From the NCBI GenBank assembly GCA_934778125.1, contig CAKVOF010000003.1, positions 1 through 60,163 of the forward strand: a stretch of DNA of 60,163 nucleotides, given 5' to 3'. The notes under the pieces are model-generated. The model saw only the letters and a program-made list of their open reading frames with translations. It did not search any database and had not been told where the DNA came from. This document shows, piece after piece, positions 53,319-60,163 of this stretch (its first letter is position 1; each line of letters opens with the position of its first letter). The stretch is from an uncultured Clostridia bacterium. Lineage in GTDB: Bacteria > Bacillota > Clostridia > Christensenellales > UBA1242. The position numbers and the translations under genes were made by a program.

Positions 53319-54149
53319 TTAATCATTATTCTTTTTATTATCTAGTAATTTTTTATCATTTGCATTTGCCGAGGATATAATCTTTCTACCCATTTCTTTT
53401 TCGTATCTTTCTCTTGTTTCACCGGCAAATTTCCCGCCACGTTTCGCAATTTCTTTATTTTCTTTAAATGTAACAGGTTTTTCCTTTTGAGATAATTCTG
53501 TTGTGGTAATTTCAGCAAGCATATTAAGGACAAGTTCAATATTTGTCATATTATCTCATAAGTTTTCTTTTTTCAAGTCCTTATATTTTTTGTGTTATTG
53601 AACAGACAATCCGCTCCAAGCTTTTGTCATTTCGTTCGTTTAAATTGCATAATCTTTTTCTTGTGTAATTTCTCTTTCTTGCCATTCAGCAGTAAGTTCA
53701 TTGAGCATTTTAATTGTCTTCATTCTTTGAGTTATTCATTCTTCTGAATAACCTTTTTCTCTATATGTTGAAATAGCCCTATTTATTGCTTTTTGTGGAT
53801 CTGCAATTTCATCTAATTTTTCGCTTCCAACTTGAGCTAGTCAAATTTTAAAGGGTTCTGCTTTTTTGCTTGAAATTGATTGAATAAGATGCAATACCGC
53901 TTTTGTATTCCCAGCCAAAACTATATGTTTTAAACCATTTTGTCCAACCATTTCTACCTATGGACAATTTGTTTCTAGGTAAACACCTAGTTCCACATCT
54001 CTTTATCTTATTTTTTTAAGATAATCAGTAGGATTTGAAGTATCTACCAATACAGCAATAACATCTACCAACGAAAAATACCAATCTTCTTCTTGTTCGT
54101 TCCACTCAGTTCTAATTTTTTTATATTCAAAGACTTTAATGTTAGACAT
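53319..54149 (-). pseudogene. DinD/Bro-N family antirepressor-like gene with seven in-frame stops
   Basis: One reading frame of 277 codons runs from MSNIKVFEYKKIRTEWNEQEEDWYFSLVDVIAVL (Bro-N domain) to GRKIISSANANDKKLLDNKKNND, with no insertion or deletion. Stops are at 54003 (TAA), 53958 (TAG), 53841 (TGA), 53736 (TGA), 53640 (TAA), 53595 (TAA) and 53556 (TGA). From memory of the family, the expected residues there are Lys, Gln, Trp (FK-W-LAQVG), Trp (SEE-W-ITQR), Leu, Glu/Gln and Arg (ENL-R-DNM). The C-terminal 77 codons from ATG 53549 are open and could be translated alone. Related proteins are phage or mobile-element regulators. The terminator is intact. Confidence 0.85.
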
Positions 54150-54229
54150 ATTTTTCTTCTTTGAATAGATTATATCATAGAAAAGAGAAATTTGTATCAA
54201 AATTTATAAAACTTAAATTTGTGGTTCTA

Positions 54230-54823
54230 TTAGTTAATAATTTTCCATCTAAAGAACCAAGGGGTTTCTTGTTGAATGCCTTTTGCGGTTTTAACAATCA
54301 TAATAATTTTTGTAAGCAAAGTTAAAACCCAAAGTCCAATTCCAATAACCACACACAAAACAGTCAACACGGTTGATGGTCTGATTAATGAACCTATTAA
54401 AACAAGGATTAAGGCAACAGTATCCACAATGTTTAGTTCTAAGCCCTCGTTTGCATGAAATCTAACAAATGAATTTTTGCTATTAATGCATAGAGGAATG
54501 AAAAACAACACATAAGCAAGCCAAGCATACTTCCTAGATTTTTTGGCATCTTCGGTGATTTCAGGTTTTTCAGTTTTTTCTTTTAGATTTAAAAACTTTG
54601 CAAATTTTTCTTTCTTAGATAAAACCTTAATAGGTTTTTCTGTTGAATTATCTTCTTCTATTTTAATTTTATCATCTTTGATTTCCACGTTTGGAATTTC
54701 GTTTTCCATATTGATTTCATCAGCAAACTCCACTTTGTTTGAGTGGTTAGATTCATCAAGTTTTTCCCTTAAATCGATGATGTCATCTTTTTCTTCAACA
54801 ATTTTGTTTATGTTTTTCTTCAT
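54230..54823 (-). CDS. DUF4870-like membrane protein
   Basis: 197 residues. The N-terminal 90 residues are acidic/basic and likely disordered. The C-terminal half has SRKYAWLAYVLFFIPLC...FVRFHANEGLELNIVDTVALILVLIG...VLTVLCVVIGIGLWVLTLLTKIIMIVKTAKGIQQETPWF, the three-helix pattern and F-x-H-A-N-E-G motif of small DUF4870-type membrane proteins. AGGAG precedes the ATG. Function of the family is not known. Confidence 0.8.
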   Translation of the reverse strand: MKKNINKIVEEKDDIIDLREKLDESNHSNKVEFADEINMENEIPNVEIKDDKIKIEEDNSTEKPIKVLSKKEKFAKFLNLKEKTEKPEITEDAKKSRKYAWLAYVLFFIPLCINSKNSFVRFHANEGLELNIVDTVALILVLIGSLIRPSTVLTVLCVVIGIGLWVLTLLTKIIMIVKTAKGIQQETPWFFRWKIIN

Positions 54824-55258
54824 GTTTTCTCCTATAATTAGAGTGAAATCTAAGCAACTAACTATTTAAAGTATACAATAACTTAAGTAAATTGTAAACA
54901 AATTAACTGGTGTTTGAAAATTAGTCGATTGAGAAAGGTTTTAAATATAGAGTGTTGAATAGAGGTTCTTTATTAGTATATTTTGCATTATTTGATTATT
55001 AATTCGATTAATATGAAATTGTGGTTAATGTTGAGTTATTATTTTTTTTATTATATTTAGTACGTTAAGAAAAAAAATAATAATTAGGGCTGTTATGGTT
55101 ATTATAATCACTCGGTTTTTTAATTTCCACCTATCATAATTAATATATCAATATTTTAAGTGTATTAAAGCACAAGGAAGCTGGCACGAGCGTAAGTAAA
55201 GTGACTGAAGGGCTGTTATGGTTGATTATTTTCACCAAATTTAAATTATGAATAATAA
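54824..55258. other. AT-rich gap with no visible gene
   Basis: Holds AT-rich DNA with the phrase TAATTAATATATCAATATTTTAAGT, which also occurs at about 50957-50981. No frame with a ribosome binding site was found. Confidence 0.45.
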
Positions 55259-55320
55259 AAAAGCTCCTTTATAATTGAAGTAAACTCCGTAGGGGTCACT
55301 TCACAATATAAGGAGCTTTT
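55259..55320. terminator. Bidirectional terminator
   Basis: AAAAAGCTCCTT/AAGGAGCTTTTT with an inner GAAGT/ACTTC stem. Ends the 55379-55636 / thrS unit. Confidence 0.85.
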
Positions 55321-55378
55321 TAAATTTAAATTTGCTTAATTTTTATAACAAATATTAAACTATACATTTAGTCTAATA

Positions 55379-55636
55379 TTAATAAGTGGGGTTGGTGCTA
55401 TCATTGTTATTTGAATCATTATCATCTTTAAGTGAACTAATATCAACATCTTCAACTTTGATATTTTTAACAACATATTCTTGAAAATCATTGTTTCGTT
55501 CAATTTTTTTTGTTTTATCCTTCTTTGTTTGGTTATGCCTAATGATTGAACTTAGAATTAAACCTAAAAGAAAAACGAAAACAAGACCACAAACAATAAT
55601 CAACCAAACATAATTTTTTTCTAAAAATTCTTCCAT
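55379..55636 (-). CDS. Small single-pass membrane protein
   Basis: 85 residues from MEEFLEKNYVWLIIVCGLVFVFLLGLILSSIIRHNQ: an N-out helix (about 9-31) then a basic and acidic cytoplasmic tail ending in an Asp/Asn-rich stretch. GGGAG precedes the ATG at 55636; a GTG two codons earlier is possible. It begins 20 bases after the thrS stop, so it is probably cotranscribed. Unknown function. Confidence 0.65.
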   Translation of the reverse strand: MEEFLEKNYVWLIIVCGLVFVFLLGLILSSIIRHNQTKKDKTKKIERNNDFQEYVVKNIKVEDVDISSLKDDNDSNNNDSTNPTY

Positions 55637-55656
55637 ACACACTCCCTAAATTAAAG

Positions 55657-57393
55657 TTATTTTATTCTTCTAGACTTAATTTCTTCAAGCAATTCTTTTG
55701 TAAATTCATCAAACGCCTTAGCACCTAAATCGCCAACGCTTCTTTTTCTAACAGAAACAGTTCCATCTTTTTCTTCTTTTTCGCCAACAATTAAGCTATA
55801 TGGAACCTTTTCAAGTTGAGCTTCTCTAATTTTCTTTCCAATAGTTTCATTTCTATCATCAACTTCAACTCTAACGCCCATTGCATCAAGTTTCTCGGCA
55901 ACAGATTTTGCGTAGTCATTAAATTTTTCGGCAATTGATAAAACCTTAACTTGAACAGGGGCTAGCCAAGTTGGGAACGCGCCCGCAAAGTTTTCGATTA
56001 AAATGCTCATCATTCTTTCTAATGAACCATAAATAACTCTATGAATCATAACTGGTTCTTTTTCTTCGCCATTTTCATCAATATATTTTAGGTTAAAGCG
56101 TTTTGGTAATTGCATATCTAGTTGGATTGTTCCGCATTGCCATTCTCGGCCAATGCAGTCTTTAACGTGGATATCAATTTTAGGGCCATAGAACGCACCA
56201 TCGCCAGCGTTGATATTAAACTCTAAACCAGCGTGGTTCAAAGCGTTTGTTAGTGCTTCTTCTGCAAATTGCCATTCTGAAACTTCGCCGATGTGATTCT
56301 CGGGCATTGTTGAAAGTTCAACTGTGTATGTTAAGCCAAACACTGAATACACTTCATCAACCAATTTCAAAACATTTCTTATTTCGCTTTCAATTTGAGT
56401 TGGAAGCATAAAGATATGCGCATCATCTTGAGTGAAACATCTAACTCTAAGTAATCCATTTAAAGTTCCGCTTGCTTCGTGGCGGTGAACCTTTCCAAGT
56501 TCACCAACTCTTAGAGGGAATTCCTTATATGAATGCACATTTTGCATATAGTAAAGCATTCCACCTGGGCAGTTCATTGGTTTAATTGCAAAGTCTTCAT
56601 CTTCAACTTTGAATGTATACATATTATCTTTGTAGTGGTCCCAGTGGCCTGAAACTTCCCATAAAGTTCTATTCATTGCCATTGGTGTTTCGATTTCCAC
56701 GTAGCCGGCTTTATGGTGAACTTCACGCCAATATTTAATTAACTCGTTTTTCAAAGTTAAACCTTTTGGCATATAAGTTGGCATACCCTTTGCATATTCG
56801 CTAATAAAGAATAATCCAAGTTCTTTTCCAAGTTTTCTATGGTCGCGTTTTTTTGCTTCTTCAAGCATATTGATATGCTCTTTCAACTCTTGCTTGTTTG
56901 CAAATCCAAAAACATAAACTCTTTGAAGCATTTTGTTTTTGGAATCTCCACGCCAATAAGCACCACTAACTCTATTGATTTTAAAAGAAAAACTTCTCAA
57001 AAATTTTGTGCTTTCAACGTGAGGGCCACGGCATAAATCAACAAAATCTTCGCCAAGATAATAAACTGAAATGATTTCATCTTCAGGAAGCTCGTTTATA
57101 ATTTCGCACTTATATGGGTTTTCTTTAAACATTTCAAGTGCTTCACTTTTGCTTATTTCCTTTCTAACGAAAGCTTCATCTCTTTTTATAATTTCATTCA
57201 TTTTATCTTCAATGGCTTTAAAATCTTCTGGAACGATTGATTTTTCCATATCGATATCGTAGTAAAAGCCATCTTCAATAGCAGGCCCGATTGTAAGTTT
57301 TAAATTTGGATACAACTCAACCAAAGCTTTCGCTAAAACGTGCGCCATTGAGTGCCTTTGCATTTGCAATTTTTCATTAATTTCTTTACTCAT
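55657..57393 (-). CDS. thrS: Threonine-tRNA ligase lacking the TGS domain
   Basis: 578 residues, about 60 shorter than the usual ThrRS. The protein starts directly with the editing domain (QRHSMAHVLAKALVELYP, with the HxxxH site), so the N-terminal TGS domain is absent. The class II core has RVRCFTQDDAHIF (motif 2), MNCPGGM and IYGSLERMMSILIE (motif 3). The C-terminal anticodon-binding domain is complete. It charges tRNA-Thr. AAAGGAG precedes the ATG. A Thr T-box controls it. Confidence 0.97.
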   Translation of the reverse strand: MSKEINEKLQMQRHSMAHVLAKALVELYPNLKLTIGPAIEDGFYYDIDMEKSIVPEDFKAIEDKMNEIIKRDEAFVRKEISKSEALEMFKENPYKCEIINELPEDEIISVYYLGEDFVDLCRGPHVESTKFLRSFSFKINRVSGAYWRGDSKNKMLQRVYVFGFANKQELKEHINMLEEAKKRDHRKLGKELGLFFISEYAKGMPTYMPKGLTLKNELIKYWREVHHKAGYVEIETPMAMNRTLWEVSGHWDHYKDNMYTFKVEDEDFAIKPMNCPGGMLYYMQNVHSYKEFPLRVGELGKVHRHEASGTLNGLLRVRCFTQDDAHIFMLPTQIESEIRNVLKLVDEVYSVFGLTYTVELSTMPENHIGEVSEWQFAEEALTNALNHAGLEFNINAGDGAFYGPKIDIHVKDCIGREWQCGTIQLDMQLPKRFNLKYIDENGEEKEPVMIHRVIYGSLERMMSILIENFAGAFPTWLAPVQVKVLSIAEKFNDYAKSVAEKLDAMGVRVEVDDRNETIGKKIREAQLEKVPYSLIVGEKEEKDGTVSVRKRSVGDLGAKAFDEFTKELLEEIKSRRIK

Positions 57394-57440
57394 ATTTTTC
57401 TCCTTTTTTTGTGCAACTTAAATATCAAAATGTTTTAAAA

Positions 57441-57650
57441 ACAAAAAGCCCTTAAAACATTTTAGTTTTAAGGACGAAATATCAATTCCGCGGTTCCACC
57501 TTAATTGCAAACAAAACGTTTGCCACTTTCGTGAATATTCCATAAATTTTATCATAAGTGGTTTCATTTTTAAATTTCTATTTTGCTCTCAGCTTTGCAA
57601 AACTCTCTGTAAAGAATTTTTATTAAAAATTACTTGTCTTATAATCTATG
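57441..57650 (-). promoter_or_regulatory. T-box riboswitch controlling thrS
   Basis: The T-box core AAGGTGGAACCGCGG (about 57487-57501) precedes a terminator stem CCTTAAAAC/GTTTTAAGG with T-run (57441-57473). Upstream, GCTGAGAG (57586-57593) fits the stem I apical loop and ACC (57560-57562) is in the specifier position, matching Thr. Uncharged tRNA-Thr should stabilise the antiterminator and switch thrS on. Confidence 0.92.
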
Positions 57651-57741
57651 AAAATTATATTTAATTTTAGTTTTGTTGATTAACTAACTTTTATTCAATC
57701 ATTAGAATTTTTTTTGTTAGTTATATCAACGATGCGTTTGG

Positions 57742-57828
57742 GGGCAGTTTTGCTAAATTTCAACGCGGTTGAAATTTCAAATTGCCAGCTGGCAATTTGG
57801 TTTGATTTTATCAAACGCAAAACTGCCC
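57742..57828. repeat. Cloverleaf palindromic element 6
   Basis: Outer stem GGGCAGTTTTG/CAAAACTGCCC encloses AAATTTCAAC/GTTGAAATTT, CAAATTGCCA/TGGCAATTTG and GTTTGA/TCAAAC. The stem sequence differs from all other elements, the architecture is the same. Confidence 0.9.
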
Positions 57829-57988
57829 ATTCCCAACACACCTATATTTTAAAACTAACAAATAAAAAAGTCAATATCTTTAAATAAAAACGCCAATATT
57901 TTTCAACACAATTTTAATGACATTTTCAAACGTAAAAATTTTTCTACACAACTAATAAACGAACACATGAAAAGCATATATATATAAT

Positions 57989-58393
57989 ATGAAGTATAAA
58001 GATTATGTTGAAAATTTACCAAATGACATCGTGAAGAAAATGAACGAAGCGTATTTAAAAAATTTAAAAGTGCAAGTAAATAAACACGCACCCCAAAAAA
58101 CCTACATACTTGATGAAAAAGAAAAAATATATAAAATTATGTGTGTTGCTTATTCGCTTGATAAATATCTTCCTAATAAATTCACACAATTTAAAAATCA
58201 CCTAAATTTGATAATTCTAAAGTGCTCGGAAAATAGTGGAATAAATTCGCCAACACCTTTTAAAATATCAAATTTAAAAGAATTTACTTTTTATTCAATT
58301 GAACTTATAAACTTGCTTATTCAAACTGACTTTTTGCAAAATCAAAATGTTATCCTTGATATCTTGCAAGAACTCAAAAAAGTGCTAGTTTAA
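57989..58393 (+). CDS. Hypothetical protein, 134 residues
   Basis: Soluble, helical, Lys/Asn/Leu-rich, no membrane segment or catalytic motif. There is no ribosome binding site before the ATG, and a TATAAT lies immediately upstream, so either the true start is further in or initiation is unusual. Orphan between cloverleaf element 6 and a hairpin region. Confidence 0.5.
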   Translation: MKYKDYVENLPNDIVKKMNEAYLKNLKVQVNKHAPQKTYILDEKEKIYKIMCVAYSLDKYLPNKFTQFKNHLNLIILKCSENSGINSPTPFKISNLKEFTFYSIELINLLIQTDFLQNQNVILDILQELKKVLV

Positions 58394-58566
58394 TTTTGTA
58401 ATTTGGCTTATTGATTTATTATTGAAATAATTGCTAAATAGAGAAAAATAAACAACAATAAACAATACTTTGAATCCAATATTAGATACTTTGAATCCAA
58501 TATTAGAAAAGCAAAAAAAAGCAAGAAATAAAGGCGTTTCCCATAGGGATTTTTTAGGGCATTATA

Positions 58567-58594
58567 AAAGAGTAGCAAAATATTGCTACTCTTT
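58567..58594 (+). terminator. Hairpin, probable terminator
   Basis: AAAGAGTAGCAA/TTGCTACTCTTT, perfect 12-bp stem with a four-base loop, followed by ACTTTTTG. A second hairpin (CTTTGCAAA/TTTGCAAAG) lies at 58602-58632. Confidence 0.6.
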
Positions 58595-58715
58595 ACTTTT
58601 TGCTTTGCAAAAACACACGACTTTGCAAAGCAAAGTATAGTGTGCTACACTTTTGCTTATATTGTACTATTTTTGGGATAACAAATTTTGTATTATAAAA
58701 CAAAAGGAGAAATTT

Positions 58716-59474
58716 ATGGATAGAATATATACAGGTTTTGAAAGTTTGGACAAGCACTTAAAAATTTACAAAGGCGATTTAGTTGTAATAGGTAGTAGAC
58801 CAGCGATAGGTAAAACGTCTTTAATGTGTTCTATGATAGAAAAAACCATAGATAAACAAAAGACTTTATTTTTTACCATGGAAGAGAGAAAAGATAAGAA
58901 TATTGAAAAAACAATATTTAAAGTTTTAGATTTAAAAGAAAACGTAAAAGTAATCAATAAAGAAAAGATTATTTATAGATTTTGCGAGGCTTTAGAAAAG
59001 AAATATTATAATTTAACGTTGTGTAGAGAAATTGTGGGGATAGAAGAATTAATACTATGTGTAGCCGAGTGCAAAATAAAAGAAAATATTGGAATTGTTT
59101 TTATAGACAATTTCTATAATTTAGTTTCTATCTCTAACACGTTTACAAGTGAAATAATATTATTATTAAAAGAATTATCAAACAAACTAAACGTTGCAAT
59201 TGTAATAGCCGATAGTCATAGAGTTTCAGGTAAGAAATATTCGTATTATTTAGATTTAAGGCACAAGTCGTTAATAAAATATGCCGATAAAATCATAACG
59301 ATAAATCGCCCTGATAGAACTGCAACAGAAAAAGAAATTAGAGATGGCTTAATTGAAAAAGACGTGACTGAAATTAGAATTGATAAAGATATGGAAGAAT
59401 ATTTTAGTCCTTTGATAAATTTAAAATTTGATAATAACTCTTTAACCTTTAATGAAATTCCTAAAACACCTTGA
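58716..59474 (+). CDS. DnaB-like RecA-fold ATPase
   Basis: 252 residues from MDRIYTGFESLDKHLKIYKGDLVVIGSRPAIGKTSLMCSM, with Walker A GSRPAIGKTS and Walker B IGIVFIDNFYNL. It corresponds to the C-terminal ATPase domain of DnaB-type helicases (G-F-x-x-L-D start, FFTMEE block, HxxH-like DSHRVSG) without the N-terminal primase-binding domain. AAAGGAGA precedes the ATG, and a longer frame is rejected. It is followed by a WYL regulator, a pairing seen in mobile elements. Likely accessory. Confidence 0.75.
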   Translation: MDRIYTGFESLDKHLKIYKGDLVVIGSRPAIGKTSLMCSMIEKTIDKQKTLFFTMEERKDKNIEKTIFKVLDLKENVKVINKEKIIYRFCEALEKKYYNLTLCREIVGIEELILCVAECKIKENIGIVFIDNFYNLVSISNTFTSEIILLLKELSNKLNVAIVIADSHRVSGKKYSYYLDLRHKSLIKYADKIITINRPDRTATEKEIRDGLIEKDVTEIRIDKDMEEYFSPLINLKFDNNSLTFNEIPKTP

Positions 59475-59522
59475 TTTATTGTGACAGTTTTGGTATAATA
59501 AATATATTAAAATAAAGGTGAT

Positions 59523-60163
59523 ATGGAAATGGAAGGTTTTGAACCAAAAAAGTTGGCATTGATTAGGGTTTTACAAATTTTAGAAAAGCATAGCGACTGT
59601 GAACATCCAATAAAACACGATAAAATAGTTTACCTTTTAGAGAGCGAATACGGGCTTACAATTGAAAGAAAGGCAATCGGTAGAAATATATCACTACTTA
59701 ACGAAGCGGGATATGATATTGAAACTACCAAAAAAGGCTCTTATTTAGCCGAACGCACGTTTGAAGATAGCGAACTAAAACTTTTAATAGATGGTGTTTT
59801 ATCAAGCAAACATATCACACCCAAACAGTCGAAAGAACTGATTGAAAAACTTTGTGGTCAGGCGAATAAGTATTTCAAAAAACACGTTAAAAATATCTAT
59901 TCAGTGCAGGACTGGAACAAAACTGAAAACGTTGTCGTGTTTTATAATATTGATATTATTGACGAAGCCATTGAAACGGACAAGCAAATTAAGTTTGATT
60001 ATAATAAGTATGGCGCAGATAAAAAAATGCATCGAAGTGCAATTCATACGGTTAGTCCGTATCAAATGATACTTCACAATCAACGTTATTATTTAATGGG
60101 TTATAACGAAAAGTGGCAACATATTCAGTATTACCGTATGGATAGAATTACTGATATTGAACA
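59523..60163 (+). CDS. WYL-domain transcriptional regulator, partial at window end
   Basis: 213 codons are present and the gene continues past the edge. An N-terminal winged helix (LALIRVLQILEKHSDCEHPIKHDKIVYLLESEYGLTIERKAIGRNISLLNEAGYDIE) is followed by the WYL region (AIHTVSPYQMILHNQRYYLMGYNEKW...YYRMDRITDIE). Such regulators bind ligands or nucleic acids and often sit in defence and mobile regions. AAAGGTG precedes the ATG. Confidence 0.85.
   Translation, partial: MEMEGFEPKKLALIRVLQILEKHSDCEHPIKHDKIVYLLESEYGLTIERKAIGRNISLLNEAGYDIETTKKGSYLAERTFEDSELKLLIDGVLSSKHITPKQSKELIEKLCGQANKYFKKHVKNIYSVQDWNKTENVVVFYNIDIIDEAIETDKQIKFDYNKYGADKKMHRSAIHTVSPYQMILHNQRYYLMGYNEKWQHIQYYRMDRITDIE

Noticed and set aside
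53319..54149. TGA read as Trp (altered genetic code) as the cause of the stops
   Set aside because: Two TGA codons fall at Trp positions, but TAA and TAG also interrupt the frame and a third TGA replaces Arg. Housekeeping genes use TGG and end normally under the standard code.
1..60163. tRNA or rRNA genes
   Set aside because: I found no acceptor/T-arm pattern or rRNA sequence. Cloverleaf elements have no T-arm consensus and no CCA end, so they are not tRNAs.

Overview
The window is AT-rich DNA (roughly 70% A+T by eye) from a low-GC Bacillota-type bacterium, probably an uncultured Clostridia or Bacilli relative. The evidence is the gene set and order around the replication origin (rpmH-rnpA-yidD-yidC-jag, mnmE-mnmG-rsmG-parA-parB, dnaN, recF, gyrB, gyrA), mrnC-rlmB-sigH, dnaX-ybaB-recR, strong AGGAGG-like ribosome binding sites and a T-box in front of thrS. 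The standard genetic code fits all housekeeping genes. I cannot name a species.

Layout. From 0.7 to 9.1 kb (minus strand) there is a cluster of small two-membrane-segment proteins of unknown function, the rpsF-ssb-rpsR operon, a lone PIN-domain protein and an M14 peptidase (plus strand), and three unknown genes bracketed by two nearly identical cloverleaf palindromes. From 9.5 to 17.7 kb lie parB, parA, three perfect parS sites, rsmG, mnmG and mnmE. From 18 to 25.3 kb come a lipoprotein, gyrA, gyrB and recF. From 25.4 to 31.2 kb an accessory island splits recF from dnaN. It holds three families of small immunity-like genes, each present twice, remnants of toxin C-termini directly upstream of three of them, and a phage-like block (terminase small subunit, ParB-like, methyltransferase-like, radical SAM). 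From 31.5 to 35.7 kb are dnaN, jag, yidC, yidD, rnpA and rpmH. A cluster of DnaA boxes at 37.14-37.29 kb, next to very AT-rich DNA and close to the switch from minus-strand to plus-strand housekeeping genes, is the likely oriC. No dnaA gene is in the window. From 41.2 to 46 kb (plus) are mrnC, rlmB, sigH, dnaX in two frames, ybaB and recR. The rest holds two divergent related envelope-like proteins, galU, rubrerythrin, a DinD/Bro-N gene with seven in-frame stops, membrane proteins, thrS with its T-box, a RecA-fold ATPase and the start of a WYL regulator.

The intergenic DNA is unusually structured. Six 87-99 bp elements (at 2.6, 4.7, 6.7, 9.4, 23.7 and 57.7 kb) share one architecture, an outer stem enclosing three hairpins, while their sequences differ. 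A dispersed 145-150 bp repeat (R1; near 0, 11.9, 36.0-36.3, 49.0 and 52.9 kb) can fold the same way, and its arms change while staying paired. A third family (R2) is an 80-83 bp module found seven times, in two three-copy arrays alternating with variable hairpin-bearing spacers, plus one copy beside oriC. All R2 copies point away from the origin. These three families, the poly-immunity island, and the dnaX gene whose frame junction is CCC-TAA are the parts most worth following up.
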